From positions 1-9,897 of the forward strand of contig JAXMLJ010000029.1 in the NCBI GenBank assembly GCA_034368805.1: a DNA stretch of 9,897 nucleotides, in the 5' to 3' direction. The DNA is from UBA2272 sp034368805. GTDB taxonomy: Bacteria > Actinomycetota > Coriobacteriia > Anaerosomatales > Anaerosomataceae. Below, in pieces: positions 1 to 5,870 of this stretch. The position numbers were made by a program, and so were the translations under genes. Position 1 is the stretch's first letter, and the number at the start of each line of letters is the position of its first letter. The notes beneath the pieces were generated by a model, which worked only from the letters and a program-made list of their open reading frames with translations, was not told where the DNA came from and made no database searches.

Positions 1-743
1 TCGGTGGCGATCCACTCGGCGGTGGCGGCGATGGTGGCGAGTACGGCAAGCACGTGTGCGTGACGGTCGCGCGCGATCACCTGCTGCGAGGCGGGGTCCG
101 GCGTGAGGCCGAGCTTCTCGCAGACGTAGGTCTCCACGTACGGGTCGATGTTGGAGTAGCTGCCCACCGCACCGGAGATCGCGCCCCACGCACACGAGTA
201 CTGCCGCGTGGCGATCAGTCGGCTCTCGGCACGCTTGAGCGCCTGGGCCCACGCTGCCCACTTCATGCCGAAGTACATCGGCTCGGCGTGGATGCCGTGC
301 GTGCGGCCGACGCACAGGGTGTCCTGGAACTCGGCGGCCCGACGCTGGCAGATCCGGCCGAGGCGACGCACGTCGTCGATGATGATGTCCTGCGCCTGCG
401 TCATCTGGTAGCACAGCGCGGTGTCGCCGAGGTCGCTCGACGTCATGCCGTAGTGCACCCAGCGGCTCGGCTTCGGATCGTCCGGGCCGTAGCCGGCATC
501 GATGTGCTCGGCCATGTTGGTGAGGAACGCGATCACGTCGTGGTTGGTCTCGCGCTCGATCTCGGCGATGCGCTCCACCCCGAAGGCGGCGCGCTCACCG
601 ATGATCGCCACGTCGGCGGCCGGCACCACGCCGAGTGAGGCCTGCGCCTCACAGGCGAGGACCTCGATCCGCTTCCAGATCTCGAACTTGTTCTCGAGGT
701 CGAAGATGGCGCCCATCTCGGGGCGGGTGTAGCGATCGATCAT
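1..743 (-). CDS. purB: Adenylosuccinate lyase PurB, 5' part (C-terminus outside window)
   Basis: PurB acts twice in the cytosol in purine synthesis: it cleaves SAICAR to AICAR plus fumarate, and adenylosuccinate to AMP plus fumarate. The visible 247 residues open with the family start MIDRYTRPEM and a LENKFEIW segment. They then show ETNHDVIAF (His68), VHYGMTSSD (His97, residues 96-104) and GRTHGIHAEP (146-155, His149). These match the B. subtilis PurB histidines 68, 89 and 141, with about 8 extra residues (GYGPDDPKP region, 84-92) between the first two. GAVGSYSNIDP and the QVIARDRHA segment follow. The flexible signature loop (SSxMPxKxN) would lie beyond the left edge. The ATG at 743 is chosen because it begins the conserved N-terminus and has an AAGGAG site (750-755) 6 nt upstream. 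The gene is divergent from the SpeE-like gene. The family call is near certain. Confidence 0.96.
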   Translation of the reverse strand, partial: MIDRYTRPEMGAIFDLENKFEIWKRIEVLACEAQASLGVVPAADVAIIGERAAFGVERIAEIERETNHDVIAFLTNMAEHIDAGYGPDDPKPSRWVHYGMTSSDLGDTALCYQMTQAQDIIIDDVRRLGRICQRRAAEFQDTLCVGRTHGIHAEPMYFGMKWAAWAQALKRAESRLIATRQYSCAWGAISGAVGSYSNIDPYVETYVCEKLGLTPDPASQQVIARDRHAHVLAVLATIAATAEWIAT

Positions 744-749
744 CGTCGG

Positions 750-755
750 CTCCTT
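750..755 (-). promoter_or_regulatory. Ribosome binding site of purB
   Basis: On the minus strand AAGGAG lies 6 nt before the ATG at 743. It is a near-consensus Shine-Dalgarno site and fixes the purB start. Confidence 0.8.
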
Positions 756-829
756 ATAGGTGAGTCGGCGCGGGGGCGAAAGCGGGCAGGTCAGATTCGC
801 CCACGATACGGCACCCCTCCGTGACCCCC

Positions 830-835
830 ATTATC
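830..835 (-). promoter_or_regulatory. Possible -10 element for purB
   Basis: On the minus strand this reads GATAAT, the best -10-like hexamer in the 188-bp gap between purB and the divergent SpeE-like gene. It would give a 5' leader of about 80 nt. I see no matching -35, so this is a weak candidate. A small hairpin (842-847 with 852-857) lies just upstream of it. Confidence 0.25.
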
Positions 836-918
836 GCCGAGCGCGCCCGCAGGCGCGAGGCGCTGTGCGACGAGCGGCGTCCGATCACGATCGGCAGAGC
901 CGATTCGGCGGGCTGCGC

Positions 919-924
919 TATGCT
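919..924 (+). promoter_or_regulatory. -10 element for a leaderless SpeE-like transcript
   Basis: TATGCT fits the actinobacterial TAnnnT -10 pattern. It ends 7 nt before the A of the ATG at 932, so transcription would start at or next to the start codon. No convincing -35 box is visible. No strong Shine-Dalgarno site precedes the ATG (only CAGGGA overlapping the expected start point), which fits a leaderless mRNA. Confidence 0.4.
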
Positions 925-931
925 CAGGGAC

Positions 932-1756
932 ATGGCCGAGTACTCACACATCTCCTCGTTCCACCACCTCCACGTTGCGGACAACAACGGCGTGCGCACG
1001 CTGCGCTTCGAGCGCAACCAACAGTCATCGATGCGACTCGACGCCCCCTACGAGACCGACATCGAATACGTCGGCTATCTGCATCTCGCGCTCGCCATCG
1101 CGCCGCATGCGTCACGCGTCCTCGTGGTAGGTCTCGGCGGCGGCATGCTGGTGAAGCAGTTGTGGCGCGACCACCCGGCGATGCTGATCGATGCGGTGGA
1201 GCTGGATCCCGAGGTGGTGGCCATCGCACGGGAACTCTTCGCGCTACCCGCCGACGAGCGCATCCGGGTTCATGTGGCCCACGGCCGCACGTTCCTCGAC
1301 GGGTGCACGGACACCTACGACATCATCGTCATCGACGCGTTCGACGACGATCACCTTCCCCGGCCGCTCACTACCGAGGAGTTCATGCGGACCGCATACG
1401 CACGGCTGACACCGGGTGGCGCGCTCGCGTACAACGTCATCGGCACGATCAGCGGCGCCCACAGCAAGCCACTGCGCAGTCTGCACCGCACGGCACGCAA
1501 TGTGTGGCCGCGGGTGTGGCTGTTCCCTGTCGGCGCCATCGACCCCGGCGGCATCGTTCCGGAAAACGTCGTGATGCTCGCAAGCGACGCGGAGATCTCC
1601 GATGAGACGCTGCACGCGAGCATCGCTGACCGCGTGGGCGGCCGGGTGACCGTCCCGGGATTCGAGTCTCTCGGCGAACGCCACTTTCGCGGCTCCATCC
1701 GAACCGGCGACGTGCCGATCATCACCGATCCTCCGGGCAGCGGTCGTCGGCCTTAG
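932..1756 (+). CDS. Spermidine-synthase-like (SpeE-fold) protein
   Basis: This is a 274-residue soluble protein with the spermidine synthase / Rossmann methyltransferase fold. Residues 1-60 resemble the small N-terminal beta domain (GVRTLRFERNQQSSM). VLVVGLGGGM (63-72) is the nucleotide-binding glycine loop, and DAVELDPEVV (87-96) carries the acidic residue that would bind the ribose of decarboxylated SAM or SAM. IDAFDDDHLP (134-143) sits at the catalytic loop. The two loop aspartates (D135, D138) are kept, but the DPxGP tail typical of true spermidine synthases is absent. The protein could therefore be an aminopropyltransferase on another polyamine, or a relative that uses SAM differently. 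No SpeD or other polyamine gene is nearby. An in-frame GTG at 821 would add 37 Arg-rich, unfamily-like residues. The ATG at 932 is preferred because homology begins there and a -10 element sits 7 nt upstream. Confidence 0.85.
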   Translation: MAEYSHISSFHHLHVADNNGVRTLRFERNQQSSMRLDAPYETDIEYVGYLHLALAIAPHASRVLVVGLGGGMLVKQLWRDHPAMLIDAVELDPEVVAIARELFALPADERIRVHVAHGRTFLDGCTDTYDIIVIDAFDDDHLPRPLTTEEFMRTAYARLTPGGALAYNVIGTISGAHSKPLRSLHRTARNVWPRVWLFPVGAIDPGGIVPENVVMLASDAEISDETLHASIADRVGGRVTVPGFESLGERHFRGSIRTGDVPIITDPPGSGRRP

Positions 1757-1816
1757 GCCCGATCACACACATCGCGAACATCGCCGATGCCTCTCGCGCA
1801 CTCCATTCGCGTGGCG

Positions 1817-1822
1817 TATCAT
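1817..1822 (+). promoter_or_regulatory. -10 element upstream of the Mn riboswitch
   Basis: TATCAT is a good -10 hexamer. It would start the transcript at about 1829-1830, exactly where the first helix of the riboswitch begins. A -35 box is not evident. The placement relative to the aptamer is the main support. Confidence 0.5.
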
Positions 1823-1829
1823 CGCCACC

Positions 1830-1930
1830 GAAGGGGAGTAGCAGCCCGGTCGAGCGCCGGGCGGCAGGCCGTCATCACGGGCGAACGCGCCCCGGTCCTG
1901 CCAACGAGACACCTCGCGTGCGAGACCTTC
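1830..1930 (+). ncRNA. yybP-ykoY family Mn2+ riboswitch
   Basis: This is a structured leader of the ATPase mRNA that senses manganese. The family's two hallmark strands are present: GGGGAGTAGC (1833-1842) near the 5' end and GAGACCTTC (1922-1930) at the 3' end. GAAGG (1830-1834) pairs with CCTTC (1926-1930) to form P1. GCCCGG/CCGGGC (1844-1849 with 1857-1862) forms P2. GGCAGG/CCTGCC (1863-1868 with 1897-1902) forms P3, enclosing the conserved GTCA-containing loop (1871-1878) and an inner stem GGGCG/CGCCC (1879-1883 with 1888-1892). CGAG/CTCG (1905-1908 with 1913-1916) can form P4. In characterised members the two internal loops dock side by side to bind Mn2+ and gene expression is switched on. 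No U-tract terminator follows, so control is probably at translation. The identification comes from recognising motifs and pairing by eye, not from a covariance-model search. Confidence 0.9.
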
Positions 1931-1972
1931 AGGAACGGCACCGTCCTGTCCTGAGAGACTGCACCGGAGGTT
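1924..1972 (+). promoter_or_regulatory. Expression platform: P1 strand versus Shine-Dalgarno pairing
   Basis: The ATPase Shine-Dalgarno region GGAGGTT (1966-1972) can pair over seven contiguous positions, two of them G-U, with GACCTTC (1924-1930). The latter contains the 3' strand of riboswitch helix P1. The two pairings exclude each other: Mn2+-bound aptamer holds the strand in P1 and frees the Shine-Dalgarno, while unbound aptamer lets the strand hide it. The pairing is seen in the sequence; the mechanism is inferred and agrees with translational ON switches such as E. coli mntP and alx. Confidence 0.55.
1966..1970 (+). promoter_or_regulatory. Ribosome binding site of the riboswitch-controlled ATPase
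   Basis: GGAGG lies 5 nt before the ATG at 1976. It is a strong site, so riboswitch control plausibly acts by masking it. Confidence 0.85.
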
Positions 1973-1975
1973 CAC

Positions 1976-4672
1976 ATGCCCAGGCCCGCTCCCGCGCCCG
2001 CCGAACTGCCTGCCGAGTTCGCCGCCCCGACGCCCCACACCACATCCGTCGACGAGGTGCTCGGTCACATCGGCAGTACGCCCGACGGTCTTACCGACGC
2101 CGAGGCCGCGCGCCGCATCGCGATCATCGGCGGCAACACCCTGCCCGAGGGCGAGGTGCGCACCATAGCCGCGATGGTCCTCGACCAGTTCAAGGACTTC
2201 CTGATCCTGCTGCTCCTGGGAGCCGCGGTGGTATCCGGCTTCCTCGGCGAGTTGGCCGACACGATCGCCATCCTCGTGATCGTCGTGCTGAACGCCGTCA
2301 TCGGTGTGGTGCAGGAGTACCGCGCCGAGCGCGCGATGGAGGCACTCAGGCAGATGGCCGCGGAGACAGCCACGGTCCGCCGGGACGGCCGCGTCGTCGA
2401 GATCACCGCCGCCGAGCTCACGATAGGCGACATCGTGCTCCTCGAGGCTGGCCGCATCGTCCCCGCGGACCTCCGTCTGGTCGAGTCGGCCGGGCTGCGA
2501 GCCGCCGAGGCCGCACTCACCGGCGAGTCCGTGCCGGTGGAGAAGTACACCGAGCCGATCGAGGAGCCCGACGCGCCTATCGGCGATCGGTCGAGCATGG
2601 CGTACCGGGGCACGCAGATCGTGCACGGTCGCGGCGCAGGCGTTGTCACCGGCGTAGGTCTCTCCACCGAGCTGGGCCGCATCGCACATCTGCTCGGCGG
2701 CGCCGGCGATGTGAAGACCCCGCTGCAGAAGCGCCTCGCGCAGTTTGGCAAGCAGCTCGGGCTGGCGGCCCTCGGCCTGTGCGCCATCGTCTTCGCGGTC
2801 GGCGCGATCCGTGGCGAGGACCTGCTCGTCATGTTCCTCACCTCCGTGAGCCTCGCTGTCGCGGCGGTGCCCGAGGCGCTTCCGGCGGTCGCAACCATCG
2901 CGCTCGCGTTCGGCGCGAGCCGCCTGGTAAAGACGAACACGCTCGTACGCAAGCTGCCCGCGGTCGAAACGCTTGGTTCGGTCACGTACATCTGCACGGA
3001 CAAGACCGGCACGCTCACCGTGAACCGGATGACGGTGGAGCACCTGGCATCCGGCGACGCCGAGACCGACGTGGAGCTCTCACCCGACGCACCCGTCGAG
3101 AGCGCGCTGTGGTTCGCCCGGGCACTCGCGATCTCCAACGATGTGGAGGGTCCGACGGACGCTCTCGTCGGCGACCCTACCGAGATCGCCTTCTACCGGG
3201 CCGCCGAGTCCGCCGGGTTCGATCCAACCGCACTCCGTCTCGAGCTTCCCCGCTCGGCGGAACTACCGTTCGACTCGGATCGCAAGCTCATGACCACCGT
3301 CCACGACTCACCCGGCGCCGGGTACACGAGCTTCACCAAAGGCGCCGCCGAGGCGGTACTCGATCGGGCTACCGGCGTACTGGCTGCCGATGGAAGCATC
3401 CAGCCGGTCGACCGCGCCGCTGCCGAACGCCTCGTCGACGACTGGTCGGCCAAGGGCCTGCGCGTCCTCGCCTTCGGCATGCGCCGCCTCGACACACTAC
3501 CCGCCACGGACGGCTTCGACGAACTCGAGCACGGCCTCACCATCATCGGATACGCCGGTCTCGTCGACCCGCCGCGCGAGGAGGCCCGGTCCGCGGTAGC
3601 CGAGTGTGTGGACGCCGGCATCGTACCGGTCATGATCACCGGCGACCACCCCGCCACCGCGCTCGCCATCGCCCGCCGGCTCGGCATCGCCGAGAGCGCG
3701 ACCCAGATGGTCACCGGCTCGGAGCTCGACGCGCTCAGCCTCGAGGAGTTCGAGGGGCGCGTCGAAGGCATCCGCGTCTACGCGCGCGTCGCGCCCGAGC
3801 AGAAGCTCAAGATCGTCCAGGCGCTGCAGGACCGCGGCGAATACGTGGCGATGACCGGCGACGGCGTGAACGACGCGCCCGCGCTCGCACGCGCCGACAT
3901 CGGCGTGGCGATGGGCATCACCGGGACTGACGTTGCCAAAGAGGCCGCGGACATGGTGCTGCTCGACGACAACTTCGCGTCGATCGTCTCGTCGGTGCGT
4001 GAGGGGCGTCGCATCTTCGACAACATCCGCAAGTTCATCAAGTACACGATGACGTCGAATTCGGGCGAGATCTGGACCATCCTGCTTGCGCCGCTGCTCG
4101 GCATGCCGATCCCGCTCCTTCCGATCCATATCCTGTGGATCAACCTCGTGACCGACGGCCTTCCGGGTCTGGCGTTGGCGAGCGAACCCCACGAGAAGAA
4201 CATCATGAAGCGGCCGCCCCGCGCGCCAAAGGAGTCGATCTTCGCCGACGGGCTCGGCACGCATCTGCTCTGGGTCGGCCTGCTCATGGGTGGCGCATCG
4301 CTCTTCACCCAGGCATGGTCGATGGGCCAGGTGGCGAGCGAGCACGACCTCTACTGGCGCACGATGGTCTTCACCGTGCTCTGCCTTTCGCAGATGGGCC
4401 ACGCCATGGCCATCCGATCGGACCGTCAGTCGCTCTTCGACATTGGGTTGCTCTCCAACAAGCCGCTGCTCGGTGCGGTGGCGCTCACGTTCGCCCTGCA
4501 GATGGCCACGATCTACGTGCCGTTCCTGCAGCCGGTGTTCAAGACCGAGGCGCTCTCGCTGCCCGACCTGCTGCTGGCACTCGCGATCTCGACCGTCGTC
4601 TTCTGGGCCGTCGAGATAGAGAAGGCCTTCAAGCGCCGGCGCGATACGCAGGTCGAGGCATCGGTGGCCTAG
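1976..4672 (+). CDS. P2-type cation-transporting ATPase, probably Mn2+ (or Ca2+) exporter
   Basis: This 898-residue membrane pump has the full P2-ATPase order. A cation-ATPase N-terminal segment (about 22-70) is followed by TM1-2 (about 74-114) and an actuator domain with TGES (182-185). TM3-4 (about 261-312) carry the ion-site motif PEALP (299-303). DKTGTLT starts at Asp342, the phosphorylated residue. The nucleotide-binding Lys is in KGAAE (K455). MITGDHP (553-559) and TGDGVND (627-633) complete the P domain, and a six-helix C-terminal membrane half follows. Predicted ion ligands resemble SERCA rather than Pmr1: E300 in TM4, N695 and E698 in TM5 (TSNSGE), and N723, T726 and D727 in TM6 (NLVTDG). 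The yybP-ykoY leader argues that manganese is the regulating ion; Ca2+/Mn2+ pumps under this riboswitch are known in L. lactis (YoaB) and S. pneumoniae (MgtA). It converges with the DUF6483-like gene, with 3 bp between their stop codons. The transported ion is inferred. Confidence 0.93.
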   Translation: MPRPAPAPAELPAEFAAPTPHTTSVDEVLGHIGSTPDGLTDAEAARRIAIIGGNTLPEGEVRTIAAMVLDQFKDFLILLLLGAAVVSGFLGELADTIAILVIVVLNAVIGVVQEYRAERAMEALRQMAAETATVRRDGRVVEITAAELTIGDIVLLEAGRIVPADLRLVESAGLRAAEAALTGESVPVEKYTEPIEEPDAPIGDRSSMAYRGTQIVHGRGAGVVTGVGLSTELGRIAHLLGGAGDVKTPLQKRLAQFGKQLGLAALGLCAIVFAVGAIRGEDLLVMFLTSVSLAVAAVPEALPAVATIALAFGASRLVKTNTLVRKLPAVETLGSVTYICTDKTGTLTVNRMTVEHLASGDAETDVELSPDAPVESALWFARALAISNDVEGPTDALVGDPTEIAFYRAAESAGFDPTALRLELPRSAELPFDSDRKLMTTVHDSPGAGYTSFTKGAAEAVLDRATGVLAADGSIQPVDRAAAERLVDDWSAKGLRVLAFGMRRLDTLPATDGFDELEHGLTIIGYAGLVDPPREEARSAVAECVDAGIVPVMITGDHPATALAIARRLGIAESATQMVTGSELDALSLEEFEGRVEGIRVYARVAPEQKLKIVQALQDRGEYVAMTGDGVNDAPALARADIGVAMGITGTDVAKEAADMVLLDDNFASIVSSVREGRRIFDNIRKFIKYTMTSNSGEIWTILLAPLLGMPIPLLPIHILWINLVTDGLPGLALASEPHEKNIMKRPPRAPKESIFADGLGTHLLWVGLLMGGASLFTQAWSMGQVASEHDLYWRTMVFTVLCLSQMGHAMAIRSDRQSLFDIGLLSNKPLLGAVALTFALQMATIYVPFLQPVFKTEALSLPDLLLALAISTVVFWAVEIEKAFKRRRDTQVEASVA

Positions 4673-4675
4673 CGG

Positions 4676-5077
4676 CTAGTGCATCAGCCACCCGATCAGC
4701 TCGGTCATACGCGCGGCGTCATCCCCCTCGGCTAAGGGCAGGGCCGCCCGGAGGAGCGTGAGCGCGCGGGTACGCTCGGCAGCCGCCTCGGGCACCCGCC
4801 CGAGTTCGCCGTACGCCTCGGCGCGTGCGACGAGCAGTTCGCCGAGCATGTGTGCGCGGAACACGTCGAGCTCGCCGCCCGCGGACAGCAGCGTCACCAG
4901 GCCCTCGCCGGTGAGCGCATCGATGATCGCGGGATCGCTCTCGAGGAGCTCTCCTGCCGCCTCGCGCGAGATCTCCACGGCGGCGTCGGGCCGATGCTCG
5001 CGAATAGCGTCGAGCAGTCGACGGAACGCATGGCCCATCATCTCGATCTGCCTCAGCAGCCAGTCGCTCTGGTACAC
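4676..5077 (-). CDS. DUF6483-like helical (TPR-like) protein
   Basis: This is a 133-residue, soluble, mainly helical protein of unknown function. The N-terminus YQSDWLLRQIE followed by a hydrophobic/charged helix is typical of the DUF6483 family as I recall it. Residues about 80-113 (LLVARAEAYGELGRVPEAAAERTRALTLLRAAL) read as one TPR-like helical hairpin. The proposed start is a GTG at 5077. It lies one base past the TAG stop of the CDGSH gene (5079-5081), so translation is probably coupled, with only a weak purine-rich stretch as ribosome site. The same frame is open further upstream to 5287, but that stretch is the wrong frame of the CDGSH gene. The pairing with an Fe-S protein gives no clear functional clue. 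Reality of the gene is likely; the family call is less sure. Confidence 0.72.
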   Translation of the reverse strand: MYQSDWLLRQIEMMGHAFRRLLDAIREHRPDAAVEISREAAGELLESDPAIIDALTGEGLVTLLSAGGELDVFRAHMLGELLVARAEAYGELGRVPEAAAERTRALTLLRAALPLAEGDDAARMTELIGWLMH

Positions 5078-5078
5078 G

Positions 5079-5741
5079 CTACTCGCTCGTGCCCGTGAAG
5101 CCGGCCTGCACGTGCTTGCCGTCGCACAACGGCTTGTTCCGTGACGCGCCACAACGACACAGCGTACAGTGCTCGTCATGCGCGGCCTCGGGCAGGTTCG
5201 GGTCCACGACCTCGACGCCGCCCTCGAGGAAGTAGGGCCCCTCGGCCGAGACGACCACCGTCGGCGGGCGATCCGGCGGGACGCCACGCACGCCGCCGAT
5301 CGAATAGCCGAGTGCTCCGGACGGGCACTTGTCGCACAGGGCGATGATCTCCTCGACGCTGGCCCCGTCCGGGTTCACCCACGGTCGTTTGCTCCGGTCG
5401 AAGACTCCCGGGAGCTCGAGCACGCAGTACTCCACGTGGGCGCAGAGCGCCCGGTTGTCATGAATGGTGATGTCCGCACCGTGGTGGTCGATCTCCGACC
5501 CCGCGCCCGGCTTCCACATTCGCGTGCTCGAGAACCCGATACCGACATGCGAACCGTCACAGAACGGCTTGCGTTCCGAAGCCCCGCACCGGCACAGGAG
5601 CACCGAGTCCCTGCTCGGGATCTCGTCGCGATCGGAGCCGCACAACCGTGCGCGCGTATCGGTCTCGCTTCCGCGTCGATAACGAAACGGTCCGTCTTCG
5701 ATGGCCTCGACGTGTGGGCCCTGGGTGGGATCCGCGCTCAT
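5079..5741 (-). CDS. CDGSH iron-sulfur protein with two CDGSH motifs and a mono-cluster Fe-S domain
   Basis: This 220-residue cytosolic protein is predicted to hold three Fe-S clusters. The first CDGSH motif is CRCGASERKPFCDGSH (C50, C52, C61, H65), the 3Cys-1His ligand set of a 2Fe-2S cluster. A central segment (about 90-146) has C100, C106, C136 and C139 around CAHVEYC and CDKCPSGAL, which fits the divergent 4Fe-4S mono-cluster domain (Fer4_19 type). The second CDGSH motif is CRCGASRNKPLCDGKH (C195, C197, C206, H210), where Lys209 replaces the usual Ser. CDGSH proteins are linked to redox sensing, cluster transfer and electron transfer; the job here is unknown. The ATG at 5741 has GGGAG (5750-5754) 8 nt upstream. 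The gene is divergent from the Fur-family regulator across 129 bp and is followed after 1 nt by the DUF6483-like gene, suggesting a two-gene operon. Confidence 0.9.
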   Translation of the reverse strand: MSADPTQGPHVEAIEDGPFRYRRGSETDTRARLCGSDRDEIPSRDSVLLCRCGASERKPFCDGSHVGIGFSSTRMWKPGAGSEIDHHGADITIHDNRALCAHVEYCVLELPGVFDRSKRPWVNPDGASVEEIIALCDKCPSGALGYSIGGVRGVPPDRPPTVVVSAEGPYFLEGGVEVVDPNLPEAAHDEHCTLCRCGASRNKPLCDGKHVQAGFTGTSE

Positions 5742-5777
5742 CTCGTCAACTCCCGCCGTTCTCGGACTGATGTTCCC

Positions 5778-5783
5778 AGGATA
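5778..5783 (-). promoter_or_regulatory. Possible -10 element for the CDGSH operon
   Basis: The minus strand reads TATCCT, a TAnnnT-type hexamer about 37 nt before the CDGSH start codon. No well-spaced -35 is visible. I see no Fur/PerR-like AT-rich palindrome in this intergenic region. Confidence 0.3.
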
Positions 5784-5827
5784 CCGCCGAGCAAGGATGC
5801 GCGCTCGTCTCGCGGCACGCTCCGTGC

Positions 5828-5833
5828 TACCGT
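5828..5833 (+). promoter_or_regulatory. Possible extended -10 element for the Fur-family gene
   Basis: TGC followed by TACCGT resembles an extended -10 (TGn plus TAnnnT). It would place the transcript start about 30 nt before the ATG at 5871. No good -35 accompanies it. Confidence 0.3.
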
Positions 5834-5870
5834 CACGTCATCACGCACGACGAACCGTCCGGAGACACGC

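Noticed and set aside
842..857. CGCGCC/GGCGCG hairpin between purB and the SpeE-like gene as a regulatory element
   Set aside because: It is a short GC-only stem in a GC-rich background with no further support; no known operator or riboswitch motif surrounds it.
821..931. N-terminal extension of the SpeE-like protein from a GTG at 821
   Set aside because: The 37 added residues are Arg-rich and unlike the family, and a -10 element lies inside them just before the ATG at 932.
1749..1759. GGCC-TTA-GGCC hairpin over the SpeE-like stop codon as a terminator
   Set aside because: It has only four pairs and a 3-nt loop, and no T-run follows. It is expected by chance in GC-rich DNA.
1918..3930. Long open frame (+) of 670 codons inside the ATPase region
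   Set aside because: It is the wrong frame of the ATPase gene; its product is Arg/His-rich low-complexity sequence with no family features, a usual by-product of high GC. A 426-codon minus-strand frame at 1763-3043 is rejected for the same reason.
5078..5287. Upstream extension of the DUF6483-like gene
   Set aside because: The stretch lies out of frame within the CDGSH coding region and is Arg/Ser-rich. The conserved YQSD start follows directly after the GTG at 5077.
5169..5870. N-terminal extension of the Fur-family protein by 234 codons
   Set aside because: It overlaps the CDGSH gene antisense and has no family features. The ATG at 5871 has a Shine-Dalgarno site and begins a normal-length Fur protein.
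5742..5870. Fur/PerR box in the regulator-CDGSH intergenic region
   Set aside because: No AT-rich 7-1-7 palindrome or TAACGATT-like repeat is present, so autoregulation through the same operator type is not supported.
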